From Streptomyces venezuelae (GTDB lineage: Bacteria; Actinomycetota; Actinomycetes; Streptomycetales; Streptomycetaceae): a DNA stretch of 64,000 nt. This document shows, piece after piece, positions 34,371 through 43,729 of the stretch (position 1 is the first letter of the stretch; the number at the start of each line of letters is the position of its first letter). The position numbers were made by a program, and so were the translations under genes. The stretch spans positions 496,001 to 560,000 of the forward strand of contig NZ_CP029192.1 in NCBI RefSeq assembly GCF_008642315.1, written 5' to 3'. The notes below the pieces were generated by a model. It was not told where the DNA came from. It made no database searches and saw only the letters and a list, made by a program, of their open reading frames with translations.

Positions 34371-35249
34371 TCAGCTGAGTTCGCCCGGCATGGCGATCGT
34401 GCTCACCACCGTGTCGAGCGTCGGCCAAGGAGGACCCTCTCGCAGCAAGCGCAGGAGCTCCACCCCGAACCGCTTCCCATTCGGAAACTGGTCGCCGAAC
34501 TCCCATCGCCACGCGGCGACCATCGCGACGACGAGCTGCCGGCAATCGTCCAGCAGGCCTTGGTCAAGGTTCGGGTAGTGCGCGCAGACCGCCTCGGGAG
34601 CATGGGCGAGGTCGAACTCGACGGGGCCGCGGCAGCACGTCTCAAGGTCGATGAACAACGGGCCGTTCTTCGTGCTGAGCACATTGCCCGGGTGCGGCTC
34701 GCCGTGGAGCAGCTGTTCCACGGCGCCGCGGTCGTCGATCGCGAGCCGTAGACTCGCGAGTCTACGGCTGAGGAACACACGGTCCTGGCCGGCGAGCCCC
34801 GGCGAGCGATCCCGGGAGGCGACCACTTCTTCCGCCGCTGTGATCCGGTCCGTGAACCTCGGGCTCGGTACATCGACCTCGCACATGCCGACGTGCAGTT
34901 GCTCAAGCGCCTTGGCGTAGTCGACTGGTGCGATGTGCGGTGTCACGGGCTCGTAGTAGGTCCACAGCGTCACTGCGAAACCATCACGCGTGTACACGCG
35001 CGGGTCCACCCGAGGCTCCAAGGGACACACCGGGCCTCCGACCTCGATGAGCCTCTGCGCGAGCTCGACTTCGAACTGTGCGACCTCTTCTCCCACGGGA
35101 GCGACCCTGGCGAAAACGCCGCACGGCGTCAGCCGCAGGGCCAGCTTGTTCGAGTTGTGCAGAACGGTTGCATCGTTGGCCGCCAGGTCGAGCGAGGCGG
35201 CGACCGAGATCGCGGCCGCGATCGCGCGCGTGACGTCGGTCTGTTCCAC
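34371..35249 (-). CDS. Aminoglycoside phosphotransferase-family (APH) protein
   Basis: The 292-aa protein shows the APH/choline-kinase pattern: ALRLTPCGVFARVAPVG (ATP-binding half), the catalytic LLHGEPHPGNVLSTKNGP loop (Brenner-like HGxxHxxN) and FIDLETCCRGPVEFDL (metal-binding Asp). It should phosphorylate a small hydroxylated or amino compound; members range from antibiotic resistance to metabolism, and the substrate is not evident. I read from the GTG at 35249; an ATG at 35303 adds 18 residues without similarity. Its 5' end lies next to a glycosyltransferase relic on the other strand. Confidence 0.82.
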   Translation of the reverse strand: MEQTDVTRAIAAAISVAASLDLAANDATVLHNSNKLALRLTPCGVFARVAPVGEEVAQFEVELAQRLIEVGGPVCPLEPRVDPRVYTRDGFAVTLWTYYEPVTPHIAPVDYAKALEQLHVGMCEVDVPSPRFTDRITAAEEVVASRDRSPGLAGQDRVFLSRRLASLRLAIDDRGAVEQLLHGEPHPGNVLSTKNGPLFIDLETCCRGPVEFDLAHAPEAVCAHYPNLDQGLLDDCRQLVVAMVAAWRWEFGDQFPNGKRFGVELLRLLREGPPWPTLDTVVSTIAMPGELS

Positions 35250-35455
35250 CTTTGAATCTTGGCATGGGCCGGCGAGCGAGGTCGACGCCTTTTGGCCGGC
35301 CATCGGGGCTCCGCACAGGTGTGCCGTCAACAGGTCCGGCGGTACGGAAAGTCCGGCAGATGCGTCCGCCACTCCTGCCGGGTCAGTCCGCCGCGCGCCC
35401 GCGCGCACACGGCGTCCGCGGCCCGGCCCGCCGCGACGGAGATGCCACGGACCGT

Positions 35456-35884
35456 CGGTGGCGCCTGCTCCTTGCCGTGCCGCAGGTCCTATCCGCGGTG
35501 GCCGACGCCGCCGCCACGGCACCGGCCGTACGGGAGGCGGGCCGCCCCGGGGACGCGGTGGTGTACCTGCCGCGGCACCACCGAATGTGGGTGCTGCCGA
35601 CTCCCGGCACCGTGGCGGGGCTGCGTGACATCGCTCTGGACAGCGGCCCGGACGCCTCGCACACCTTGTACGGCGTCGAGGCTTCCGCCCGTGTCATCCG
35701 CGACCGTATGGCCGCGGAGCCGCGCATCGTCTTCGTCACCGACCCGTCCGGCGGGGCAGCCGGGTCGGACGACCGGGAGGCGGCGAAACTCAGCGTCATC
35801 CGGAGCCACTTCGAGAAGTGCCGAACGGTGCCGAACCGCGGGCCGCGCGTCACCCTTTACGCGCGACGTGGGCAATGCGGATGA
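35456..35884 (+). pseudogene. C-terminal fragment of a family-39-like membrane glycosyltransferase
   Basis: The frame reads AGRPGDAVVYLPRHHRMWVL, ALDSGPDASHTLYGVEA, AEPRIVFVTDPSGGAAG and HFEKCRTVPNRGPRVTLYAR. This is how the extracytoplasmic C-terminal domain of actinobacterial GT39/PMT-like mannosyltransferases ends. The whole multi-helix membrane part is missing and no start codon with a binding site fits. I read it as a deletion relic. An IS-end-like sequence lies 137 bp downstream (36021). Confidence 0.65.
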
Positions 35885-36020
35885 GGTGGTCGGGGCCAGT
35901 GAACCCTGTAAGGCATGGTGAAACCGAACAGCAGCGCCTTGCTCACTCTCCTCGCCCCTGCGCTGACAGGAACGCCCCCTTGAGCAAGGCCGGTGGCCGA
36001 TCGGGAGTGCGTGGTCCCCT

Positions 36021-36039
36021 TAGGGCCTGTTTCGTAAGT
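36021..36039. repeat. Solitary IS/MITE inverted-repeat end
   Basis: TAGGGCCTGTTTCGTAAGT shares 16 of 19 bases with the terminal repeat of the MITE-like element at 43437. It also resembles the end of the intact IS at 38935-38954. No partner end was found nearby, so it is probably the scar of a lost element. Confidence 0.5.
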
Positions 36040-36092
36040 GGCGCTGGCCCATCGCTCCTCGAACGTTTCAGTTGCAGTGACGCTCAGGAAGG

Positions 36093-36956
36093 TCACGGGC
36101 TCTGGGCCGTTCTGCGGGTCAGAGCGGCCAGTCGTTGCGCGTCCGAGGTGCCCGGTTCGGCCGACCAGAGCACGAGCTGCTGTTCCGGGGCCCCCGCGTA
36201 GCGGAAAGTGTCCCAGTCGAGGGTGAGTTCGCCGACGGTGGGGTGCGAGATGCGTTTGCTGCCGAAGTCCTGGTGTGCGACGCGGTGCTCGGCCCACCAG
36301 GCCCGGAAGTGCTGGTCTGCGACGGCCAGCTCGCCCACGAGGGCGGTAAGGGCCGGGTCGGTCGGGTTCGTTCCGGCCTCCATGCGCAGGACCTCTACGC
36401 AGGTGCGGGCCACGTCCTCCCAATCCGGGTAGATGTCGCGCATCACCGGGTCGGTGAAGACCATGCGGACGTAGTTGCGCTCGGGCTCGGGCACGGTTGC
36501 GAAGTCGCACAGCAGCTCCGCCGCCAGCGGGTTCCACGCGAGGATGTCGAGTCGCGGGCCGAAGACGATGGCGGGTGTGCCGGTGAGCTGGGTGAGCAGG
36601 CGGGTCAGGTGCTGGTGTGCTGTGGGGCGGGCGGACCGACGCGGCGTCTTGCGGTGCCCGGCCCGTGCGGCCTGGGCGACCAGTCCTTCCACGTACGTCC
36701 TCTGGTCACCGTTGAGCCGCAGCTCCCGCGCGAGGGAGTCGAGCACCGGCGGTGACGGTGCGAGTCGGCCCTGTTCGATGCGTACGTAGTAGTCGGTGCT
36801 GATCGCGGCGAGCTCGGCCACCTCCTCGCGGCGCAGCCCTTGCACTCGGCGCTGAGTGTGCGCGCGCTCAGGGAGCCCCACCTGCGCGGGTGTGAGTTGA
36901 CCACGGCGGTGTTTGAGGAACTCACCGAGCTCACGAAGGTGGGCGGAACCAGTCAT
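36093..36956 (-). CDS. XRE-family regulator with MmyB-like ligand domain
   Basis: The 287-aa protein begins with a helix-turn-helix (LGEFLKHRRGQLTP, then RREEVAELAAISTDYYVRIE and QGRLAPSPPVLDSLARELRL). It continues with the MmyB-like (PAS-like) domain (GPRLDILAWNPLAAELLCDF, RNYVRMVFTDPVMRDIYPDW, FRYAGAPEQQLVLWSAEPG). Such regulators typically repress a divergent oxidoreductase or hydrolase gene; here it is divergent from the hydrolase at 37102. GAGGGA precedes ATG 36956. Confidence 0.88.
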   Translation of the reverse strand: MTGSAHLRELGEFLKHRRGQLTPAQVGLPERAHTQRRVQGLRREEVAELAAISTDYYVRIEQGRLAPSPPVLDSLARELRLNGDQRTYVEGLVAQAARAGHRKTPRRSARPTAHQHLTRLLTQLTGTPAIVFGPRLDILAWNPLAAELLCDFATVPEPERNYVRMVFTDPVMRDIYPDWEDVARTCVEVLRMEAGTNPTDPALTALVGELAVADQHFRAWWAEHRVAHQDFGSKRISHPTVGELTLDWDTFRYAGAPEQQLVLWSAEPGTSDAQRLAALTRRTAQSP

Positions 36957-37001
36957 TCCCTCAGCATGGCACCGGGGAGAAGGCCCTGCCTGGGAAAGAT
37001 C

Positions 37002-37013
37002 CTTCCTAGGAAG
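37002..37013. promoter_or_regulatory. Candidate operator CTTCCTAGGAAG
   Basis: A perfect 12-bp palindrome lies in the gap between the divergent XRE regulator and hydrolase genes, 46 bp from the regulator start. Its position suits autoregulation and control of the hydrolase. Confidence 0.5.
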
Positions 37014-37101
37014 CAACGCGACCTTCCTGCGCCGGGCCATCGGCCGGACAGTGGGCAAGGCCCGCAGATCGCCGGCCACCCTCATCCCGCAGGAGCAGAA
37101 C

Positions 37102-37989
37102 ATGAGGACTGACGTCCGCTTCCCGACCAACGGCCTGCAGCTCGCCGGCCACCTGTACCTCCCCAACGGGGTCGACGGACGGCTAGCCGCCATCGTCGTC
37201 GGCCACCCCACGACCGGTGTCAAGGAGCAGGCGCCGGCGGCGTACGCGACACGCCTGGTCAACGAGGGATTTGCCGTCCTGACCTTCGACGCCGCCTTTC
37301 AGGGCGAGTCCCAGGGCATGCCCCGCGCTCTGGAGGACCCCTTCCAGCGTGCCGAGGACTTCCGTGCGGCGGTCTCCTACCTCACCACCCGCCCCGAGAT
37401 CGATCCCGACCGCATCGGTGTGATGGGCGTGTGCGGCTCCGGCGCCTACGTGCCCCACGCCGCTCAGACCGACCACCGGATGAAGGCTGTGGCCGGTGTG
37501 TCCGGGACGGATGTTCCCAGCTTCTTCCGCGGTGCCGACCCCGAGGGCTGGCAGAGGATGGTGGCGAACTCCGGGAACCTCCGCAGCGCCGAGGCCGCCG
37601 GCGAGCCCGCGGCGACGTTCGCCGTGCTGCCGGAGACGGCTGACGCCGACACCCCTGCCCCGACGGCCGAGTTCGTCGACTACTACAAGACGCCTCGTGG
37701 CAGGCACCCGCGCTCCACCGGCGACATGGTCGTGCGCAGCGCGGACCTCCTCGACCAGTTCGACTCCTTCGCCGACGTCGCCAAGATCGCGCCTCGCCCG
37801 CTGCTCATGATCGCCGGTACCGACGCGGTGACCCGCCGGTTCTCCGAGAAGGCCGTTGCCGACAGCCCCGGCAACGCCGAACTGTTCCTCGTCGAGGGCG
37901 CCACCCACGTCGACCTGTACGACCGCGATGAGTACGTGACTCCTGCCGTCGCCAAGCTGGTCGAGTTCTTCAGCAAGCACCTCGTCTGA
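37102..37989 (+). CDS. Alpha/beta hydrolase (dienelactone-hydrolase/YcjY-like)
   Basis: The 295-aa protein has [12 protein letters not shown] (oxyanion), [14 protein letters not shown] (nucleophile elbow G-x-C-G-S-G, with Cys or Ser as nucleophile), Asp in [13 protein letters not shown] and His in [10 protein letters not shown]. It resembles DLH-like and YcjY-type hydrolases of unknown substrate. AGGAG precedes the ATG at 37102. It is divergent from an XRE/MmyB regulator, a frequent pairing. Its last 20 bp overlap the extended 3' end of the adjacent IS transposase frame. Confidence 0.85.
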   Translation: MRTDVRFPTNGLQLAGHLYLPNGVDGRLAAIVVGHPTTGVKEQAPAAYATRLVNEGFAVLTFDAAFQGESQGMPRALEDPFQRAEDFRAAVSYLTTRPEIDPDRIGVMGVCGSGAYVPHAAQTDHRMKAVAGVSGTDVPSFFRGADPEGWQRMVANSGNLRSAEAAGEPAATFAVLPETADADTPAPTAEFVDYYKTPRGRHPRSTGDMVVRSADLLDQFDSFADVAKIAPRPLLMIAGTDAVTRRFSEKAVADSPGNAELFLVEGATHVDLYDRDEYVTPAVAKLVEFFSKHLV

Positions 37990-38905
37990 GTCGGCCAGCC
38001 TGTGTGGGCAAGGGGCGCCAGGGTGCTGGTCGCAGCCACTCTCCGATGGCCGCGACCAGCACGATGGCCTCATGGCGGACGGTAAGCTTGTCGTATCTCG
38101 TGGCGACCGCGCGATGTCGCTTGAGACGGTTGATCCCGCACTCGACCGCATGGCGCTCGCAGTAGTCGGCCGGGTCGAAACGCGGAGGCCGACCGCCGCG
38201 CGAGCTGAGCTTCTGCCGGTTGCGTGCCTGGTCAGCCTTGTCGGAGATGGTGCATCGGATTCCTCGGTGCCGCAGGTAGGCACGGTTCTTGCGGGAGGCG
38301 TAGGCTCTGTCGGACGGCACACGGTTAGGGCGAACGCGTGGCCGGCCCGGCCCGATGCGGGGCACGCGGACTTTTTCCAGCACCGGTCCGAACTGCGGCG
38401 AGTCGCCGCGCTGCCCGGCCGTGATCACGATCACCATGGGCTTCTGGCCCTGTTCGACGGCCAGGTGCAGCTTGGTGGTGAACCCGCCGCGTGAGCGTCC
38501 CAGTCCTTGGTCATCGGGCTCGGTGAACACACCGCCCGGCGGTTCCTTCTGCAGGTCACCCTGCTTGCGGGCCCCGGCCGCGTGCAGATGGGCGCGGCAC
38601 ACCGTGGAGTCGACGCTCAGGTCCCACGTGATGGCCCCCTTCGTGTCGGCCAGGGACTGCAGCCGGGTCAGGATCCGATGCCAGGTGCCGTTACGCTGCC
38701 ACCGACGGAACAGGTCGTAGACCCGGCCCCACGGCCCGTACTCCACGGGCACATCCCGCCACGGACCACCGGTCCGGACCCGAAAGAGTATGCCGTCGAT
38801 CAACCGCCGACGGGACCAGACGGGCGGCCGCCCCGCTTTCGTGCCCTTCGGCAACAACGGCTCCAGCACCGCCCACTGCTCGTCCGTGAGATCTCCCCGA
38901 CCCAT
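37970..38905 (-). CDS. IS5-type transposase
   Basis: The 311-aa single-frame transposase begins [20 protein letters not shown] and carries the DDE parts [26 protein letters not shown] and [17 protein letters not shown]. The usual end of this family is near VAAIGEWLR. Here the frame runs on about 20 codons into flanking DNA and overlaps the neighbouring hydrolase gene, so the native 3' end and right inverted repeat appear lost. Otherwise the gene looks intact. Thirty-three bases of it recur exactly at 3427-3459. Confidence 0.9.
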   Translation of the reverse strand: MGRGDLTDEQWAVLEPLLPKGTKAGRPPVWSRRRLIDGILFRVRTGGPWRDVPVEYGPWGRVYDLFRRWQRNGTWHRILTRLQSLADTKGAITWDLSVDSTVCRAHLHAAGARKQGDLQKEPPGGVFTEPDDQGLGRSRGGFTTKLHLAVEQGQKPMVIVITAGQRGDSPQFGPVLEKVRVPRIGPGRPRVRPNRVPSDRAYASRKNRAYLRHRGIRCTISDKADQARNRQKLSSRGGRPPRFDPADYCERHAVECGINRLKRHRAVATRYDKLTVRHEAIVLVAAIGEWLRPAPWRPLPTQAGRLRRGAC

Positions 38906-38954
38906 GAACCGTGATCATTCACAGCCCAAGATCTACTTTCGACACACGGCCTAG
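37990..38954 (-). mobile_element. IS5-type element with one visible end
   Basis: The left end lies at about 38935-38954 (ACTTTCGACACACGGCCTAG, finishing in CTAG), just upstream of the transposase start. I could not find a matching inverted repeat near 37970-38000, so the right end is probably truncated. The CTAG at the left end also forms the stop codon of the adjacent gene, which suggests the insertion cut that gene short. Confidence 0.65.
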
Positions 38955-39454
38955 TCCTTGTCCTTGGTGAAGAAGGAGAGGTCGAACGCTCTGGCGTCGA
39001 AGTCTTCACCACCATCGAGGTAGATGGCCTTGGCGAAGGCGTTCCCGGAGAGTGTCCATGCACCCTCAGGCTTTTCGGTGGACACCCGCCCATAGTTCTT
39101 CCACGGCCTCGGGTTGGGCTCCGTGAGGTCGAGGGCGACTGCCGTAGGAAGGCCTTCGCCCCCGCTGTCGCCGAAAGGTGGAGGAATGACAGCAGTTCCG
39201 CCGTATCGAGTGGCTCGGTAGGAAAGGTTCGTGATCCGCATGTTCTGGATGACCACCGTGCCCTTGTGGATGGGGAAGACGGTGACGCGGACCGTGGCTT
39301 CACTGACTCGTAAGCCCTTGTTCTTGACGAACCAGGCTCTGTACTTCGGCCGAGTGTCGCCCGTTCCATCCCCTCCGTAGGCCTCACCTCTGCCAGCTGC
39401 CCCTGGGCCAGACTCAGGCGGTTCGTCGCGCGAGGGAGGTGGCGTGGACGACAT
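38951..39454 (-). CDS. Hypothetical protein, probably truncated by the IS
   Basis: The 167-aa product has a Pro/Gly-rich N-terminus (about 35 residues) and then a beta-rich domain (YRAWFVKNKGLRVSEATVRV, VFPIHKGTVVIQNMRI, TNLSYRATRYGG). No signal peptide or membrane helix is evident. I do not recognise it. Its stop codon is formed exactly at the CTAG end of the IS element and the last residues are TKDKD, so the original protein was probably longer. Confidence 0.6.
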   Translation of the reverse strand: MSSTPPPSRDEPPESGPGAAGRGEAYGGDGTGDTRPKYRAWFVKNKGLRVSEATVRVTVFPIHKGTVVIQNMRITNLSYRATRYGGTAVIPPPFGDSGGEGLPTAVALDLTEPNPRPWKNYGRVSTEKPEGAWTLSGNAFAKAIYLDGGEDFDARAFDLSFFTKDKD

Positions 39455-39646
39455 GTGGGCCCCCTGAATGTCGCTGGCGTCAAACTCACTTCACGACCGC
39501 CCGCTTGCCCCGGCACTCTTCGTCCTGCGTGTCTCGCATGTTCAGCCACTCAAACAGTCCCGGGCAGCTGAACTCAGCAGAACCGAGGCGGATTTACTGT
39601 GACAGTGCGCTCCGTGCCCCGCGCCGCACGCTCGATACACCGGTGT

Positions 39647-39694
39647 TCGACGCAAGCGGGCGGCACCTGGGCGGGTGCCGCCCGCTTGCGTCGA
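39647..39694. terminator. Very strong hairpin terminator
   Basis: A perfect 21-bp stem (arms 39647-39667 and 39674-39694, TCGACGCAAGCGGGCGGCAC plus C on the left) closes a 6-nt loop. It lies 25 bp beyond the stop of the minus-strand gene at 39719 and should end its transcript. Confidence 0.85.
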
Positions 39695-39718
39695 CTTCAG
39701 GGTCGGGAAGGCGGGTTC

Positions 39719-40483
39719 CTACCGCACCACCACGTTGTCCGCGGCCGACGTCGACGCTCCGGTCGTGGTGTTGCCGTAGTACGCCCAGCGCCACGAGCCC
39801 GTCTTGGACGCCTTCACAGTCGTCCTGAGGTCACCCGAGCCGTTGGCGTGCACCTTCTTCACCGTGGTGTAGGAGGTGGCTCCGCTGGGCTTGAACTGCA
39901 GGCTCACCAGGCGGCTCCCGTAGGAGACGTACTTCCTCGTCTCCCAGTTGGCCCGCGTGACCTTGCCGGTCACGGTGATGGTCTTGCCCTTGGCCACCGG
40001 CTCGGGCGCAGCGTTCACAGTCAGGCGGGAGTTGCGCTTGACGTAGACGGTCATGCCCTTGTCGTCCGTGTCACCGCCGCCGCCCTTGAAGGACACCTCG
40101 GCCGCGACCTTCCAGGCTCCGGCCTCGCTGTTGCGCATGTCCCACACGCTGGGGTCGAAGTACATCGTCTCGTCGAAGTCGCAGACGCCCCGGCTCACCT
40201 CGTGGCAGTCGCTCCCCTCGATGGCGTGCCACAGTCGCTCCTGCGTATTGCCGCGGTACAGGAAAACCGCCGGCCACTTCCACTTGTGGGTGGTCGTCAT
40301 CCGGAAGGAGGTGGGCGCAGCGACCTCCTTGGACACCCCGATCACGATCGGCTTGCCGCCGTTCACCTGGACGCGGGTGAAGGAGACCCCGCCCTCGGCC
40401 GCCCCGGCCGGCACCGCGGCCAGGCCCGTGAGGACCGCCGCCGCACCACCGGCTACGGCAGCTCTCCAGATTTTCTTGCCCAC
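39719..40483 (-). CDS. Secreted Ig-like/beta-sandwich protein
   Basis: The 254-aa precursor begins at a GTG (40483) with a clear signal peptide (VGKKIWRAAVAGGAAAVLTG, cleavage near AGAAE). The N-terminal half has a Cys pair (SDCHEVSRGVCDF). The C-terminal half reads RNSRLTVNAAPEPVAKGKTI, TVTGKVTRANWE, LQFKPSGATSYTTVKKV and GSWRWAYYGNTTTGAS, the Ig-like fold common in Streptomyces exported proteins. No enzymatic motif is visible. GGAGATCAG directly precedes the start. The role is probably binding or cell-surface related. Confidence 0.7.
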   Translation of the reverse strand: MGKKIWRAAVAGGAAAVLTGLAAVPAGAAEGGVSFTRVQVNGGKPIVIGVSKEVAAPTSFRMTTTHKWKWPAVFLYRGNTQERLWHAIEGSDCHEVSRGVCDFDETMYFDPSVWDMRNSEAGAWKVAAEVSFKGGGGDTDDKGMTVYVKRNSRLTVNAAPEPVAKGKTITVTGKVTRANWETRKYVSYGSRLVSLQFKPSGATSYTTVKKVHANGSGDLRTTVKASKTGSWRWAYYGNTTTGASTSAADNVVVR

Positions 40484-40811
40484 CTGATCTCCGATCTCTG
40501 TACCTCGGTATCTCTGTACCGAATGGCGCCGGAGAGCCCTCCTCCGGCGCCATTCAGACCGCCGCGGTCCGTACTGGGTTGTGCGCCCGTGGATCACGAT
40601 CAGGCATCGGCCGACGAGGTCGCCGCCCTGGTCCTGGACACACAAACGTGGGGAACCGACCCGTGTCCTGGCTCATGAGTCGGCGTCGGGACGCGGTCGA
40701 GGTTCAAGGATGGGCAGTGAGCCCCTAGGGGGGCGCACCGGGGTAAACCCCGCCCCCGTGCGGCCCGTCGGGAGGATGTGACGGGTGTGGCGGCCGGGCC
40801 AGGATCCTCGT

Positions 40812-42371
40812 ATGACGAAGCCCAAGCGCCACCACACCGCGCTCCTGCTCACCGCCCCCGCCACCGTCCTCGGCGTCCTCGGCGGCCTCGTCCCGCCCGC
40901 CACCGCGGCTGCCTCGCCCTCCCCCGCATCGGCCGCCCTCTCGACCACAACGGCCACGGCCGCCACCGGCAGGACGTCCCTCGACTGGAGACCGTGCGCC
41001 GAGGCTGGCGGCGGGGGCCGGAAGCTCGACGCGCGGCAGGAGTGCGCCACCGTCGAGGTCCCCGTCGACTACGCCGACCCTGAGGGCGCGCGGACCACCA
41101 TCGCCATCTCCCGTATCGCCGCCGAGAACCCGTCGACCCGCCGGGGCGTACTGCTCCTCGCGCCCGGAGGCCCCGGCGGCTCAGGACTGGACAACCCGTC
41201 CGGCAAGGGGCAGCGACTCCCCCAGGAGATCCGCGACCGCTACGACCTCATCGGCATCGACCCGCGCGGCATGGGCCGCTCCGCCCCCGTCGACTGCGGC
41301 TTCGACCCCGCCGACCTCGGCACGTCGAAGCAGCGGCCCTGGCCCGCAGCCGACGGATCGGTCACCGCCACCATGGAGACCGCGCGCCGCATGTCCGCCG
41401 CCTGCGCGCACAACGGCGGCGACCTGATCCGCCACATCAGCACCGCGAACAACGCCCGTGACCTCGACCTCGTCCGGGCGGCCCTCGGCGAGCGCAAGCT
41501 CTCCGTGTGGGCAGTGTCGTACGGGACGTATGCGACCGCCGTCTACGGGCAGTTGTTCCCGCACCGCACCGACCGCGTCGTCCTCGACAGCGTCGACGAC
41601 CCCGACCCGAAGCGGGTCGGCAGGGGCTGGCTGGCCGCGCACGAGCAGGGCGTGGAGGACACCTTCCCCGAGTTCGCCGCGTGGGCCTCCGCTCCCGGCA
41701 CCCCCGATCGCCTCGCCGGGACTCCGGCCGAGGTTCGCGCCCTGGTGCTCGGGCTCGCCGCCCGCCTCGACCGCGCCCCGATCCCGTGGCCGGGCGCGAA
41801 CCCGGCGGAGCTGAACGGCGACGTCCTGCGCCAGTCCGTGCTGACCGCGCTCTACGACCCCGACGACTTCTCCCGGCTGGCCGAGCTCATCCGGGCCGCC
41901 CGGGACGGCAGGACGCCGCCCGCGCCCCCGTCCCCGCCTGCGGCGATTCTGCAGAACTCCGTGGCCGTCGGGGCCGGGACGCTCTGCAACGACATCGCAT
42001 GGCCGAAATCGGCCGCCGTGTACGCGAAGGGAGTCGCCGCGAGCCGCGCCGCGTTCCCGCTCACCGCGGGCATGCCGCGCAACGCGATGCTGTGCGCGGC
42101 CTGGCCGTACCGCCCCAAGGAGGCCCCCGTCCGCATCACGGACGACGGCCCTTCCAACGTCCTCCTCGTACAGAACGAACGCGACCCCGCGACGCCGCTG
42201 GCCGGCGCCCGCAAGATGCGCGGGGCCCTCGGCGAACGGGCCAGGATGGTGGTCGTGAACTCCACGGGCCACGACTCCTACCTGGACAACGGAAACGCGT
42301 GCGGCGACCGGGTCGTCACCCATTTCCTGGCGACGGGCGAGCGGCCGGGCAAGGACACGTACTGCGGTTAG
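40812..42371 (+). CDS. Secreted alpha/beta hydrolase, tripeptidyl-aminopeptidase (Tap) type
   Basis: The 519-aa precursor has a signal peptide (to about residue 35, ending near ATAAA). It carries the family pattern: LLLAPGGPGGSGLD (oxyanion), RYDLIGIDPRGMGRS, nucleophile Ser in VWAVSYGTY, acid Asp in NERDPATP and His in NSTGHDSYL. Secreted proteins of this type cleave tripeptides from protein N-termini or act on related amides and esters. The ATG at 40812 is the plausible start. Single gene, preceded by a secreted protein on the other strand. Confidence 0.88.
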   Translation: MTKPKRHHTALLLTAPATVLGVLGGLVPPATAAASPSPASAALSTTTATAATGRTSLDWRPCAEAGGGGRKLDARQECATVEVPVDYADPEGARTTIAISRIAAENPSTRRGVLLLAPGGPGGSGLDNPSGKGQRLPQEIRDRYDLIGIDPRGMGRSAPVDCGFDPADLGTSKQRPWPAADGSVTATMETARRMSAACAHNGGDLIRHISTANNARDLDLVRAALGERKLSVWAVSYGTYATAVYGQLFPHRTDRVVLDSVDDPDPKRVGRGWLAAHEQGVEDTFPEFAAWASAPGTPDRLAGTPAEVRALVLGLAARLDRAPIPWPGANPAELNGDVLRQSVLTALYDPDDFSRLAELIRAARDGRTPPAPPSPPAAILQNSVAVGAGTLCNDIAWPKSAAVYAKGVAASRAAFPLTAGMPRNAMLCAAWPYRPKEAPVRITDDGPSNVLLVQNERDPATPLAGARKMRGALGERARMVVVNSTGHDSYLDNGNACGDRVVTHFLATGERPGKDTYCG

Positions 42372-42585
42372 AACACGCAAAGGGCCCGCGTCCCCGGCAG
42401 GTCACCTCGGTATGTGACCGCGGGTTCCCCCCGCCCCCCTGTGGTCGAACGGAAGCCCCCGCGCCCGGGCATCCGGGCATCCGGGCCCCCGGGCACCCGG
42501 GCACCCGTCGTACGGCTCCCGACGCCCCGCGCCCCAGCCCAAACCCTGTTGCCCCGCCACCGCCCCACCCCCTACGTTCACGGTC

Positions 42586-43440
42586 ATGACCGCCTACGTA
42601 CTGGTGCACGGCAGTCACAGCTCGGGGGCCTTCTGGGCGCCGATCGCCCGCGAACTGGCCCTGCGCGGGCACCATGTCGTCGCGGTGGACCAGCCGTGGC
42701 ACGGCACGGAGGCTCATCTGCCCACCGCGTACCAGACCCAGGACCTGCACGCGCTCGCGACCGAGCCGTCGCCGCTCGCCGGGATCGGTCTGGACGACTT
42801 CGAGCGGCGCGTCACCGGTGCGGTACGCCGGGCAGCGCGGTCCGCACCGAGGGGGCGGGTTGTGCTCGTCGGCCACAGCATGGGCGGCTGCTCCGTCAGC
42901 CGGGTGGCGAACGCCGTGCCCGAGCTCCTCGCGCACCTGGTCTATATGTCGGCGTGCTGCTTCAGCCCCGGCGTGCCGAGCATCGACGCCGTCATGGCCA
43001 CGCCGGAGGCCGCCACCGCGATCGTGCCCGCCGGGCAGGTCGTCGGCGTTCCGCGGGAACTCGGGGTGCTGCGCCTCAATTTCCGCAGCCAGGACCCCGA
43101 GGATCTCGCGGTGTTCAAGGAGATGTTCTGCGCGGACCACGCGGAGGCCGACTTCCTGCGCGTCCTCGCGGGGCTCCAGCCGGACGAGACCATCGACGTG
43201 AACGACGACCACGCCGTCGGCGAGACCGCGACCTGGGGCCGGATCCCGCGCACGTATCTGCGCTTCGGCGCGGACCGCCTCCTTCCCCCGGCGCTCCAGG
43301 ACCTCATGATCCACCTGGCGGACGAACGGACCCCCGACAACCCCTTCCGAGTCCGGGACTTCCCCACGACGCCCCACATGGGGCCGCAGGATCCGGCCCC
43401 GGTCGTGGCGGCGCTGACCAGGCTCGGCGACAGGCCCTAG
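42586..43440 (+). CDS. Alpha/beta hydrolase (EstC-like)
   Basis: The 284-aa cytosolic protein starts MTAYVLVHGSHSSGAFWAPI (oxyanion loop), followed by DQPWHGTEA, nucleophile elbow VGHSMGG and a C-terminal His in PTTPHMGPQDP. It belongs to the EstC/hydroxynitrile-lyase-like branch of the fold. The substrate is unknown. Its stop codon TAG is part of the CTAG at the left edge of the MITE-like element, so the element inserted exactly at the 3' end and may have changed the last residues. Confidence 0.85.
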   Translation: MTAYVLVHGSHSSGAFWAPIARELALRGHHVVAVDQPWHGTEAHLPTAYQTQDLHALATEPSPLAGIGLDDFERRVTGAVRRAARSAPRGRVVLVGHSMGGCSVSRVANAVPELLAHLVYMSACCFSPGVPSIDAVMATPEAATAIVPAGQVVGVPRELGVLRLNFRSQDPEDLAVFKEMFCADHAEADFLRVLAGLQPDETIDVNDDHAVGETATWGRIPRTYLRFGADRLLPPALQDLMIHLADERTPDNPFRVRDFPTTPHMGPQDPAPVVAALTRLGDRP

Positions 43441-43645
43441 GGCCTGTGTCGGGAGTCCCGTCGTCCGCCCGGAGGGCGGGCCCCGCGGCGTCCGGTGCGT
43501 GCGATCGCAAGGCGGAGGGTCGCCCCGATACTGGTTGTATCGGGGCGACCCGACAACGCCGCTGGGGGTCCCCCGCGCCCTTCAGGCGTGGGGGAGTGCG
43601 TGCCGGGCGTCGCGGGGCAAGCGGGACTTCCGACACAGGCCCTAG
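43437..43645. repeat. MITE-like element with 20-bp terminal inverted repeats
   Basis: The left end GGCCTGTGTCGGGAGTCCCG (43441-43460) and right end (43622-43641) are inverted repeats with one mismatch. Both are flanked by CTAG. Inside is a perfect 14-bp hairpin (arms 43517-43530 and 43538-43551) and no gene. The ends resemble those of the IS5-type element at 38 kb, so it is probably mobilised by such a transposase. Confidence 0.8.
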
Positions 43646-43729
43646 ACGTGTCATCAGGAATGCCGACGGCTGACGCGGTCACCCGCGCCCGGGCCACGAG
43701 TGCTGAGTGCCGTGAGGTAGACCGGTCCC

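Noticed and set aside
37970..38000. Right inverted repeat of the IS5-type element
   Set aside because: No sequence here matches the left end well enough; the element is treated as truncated.
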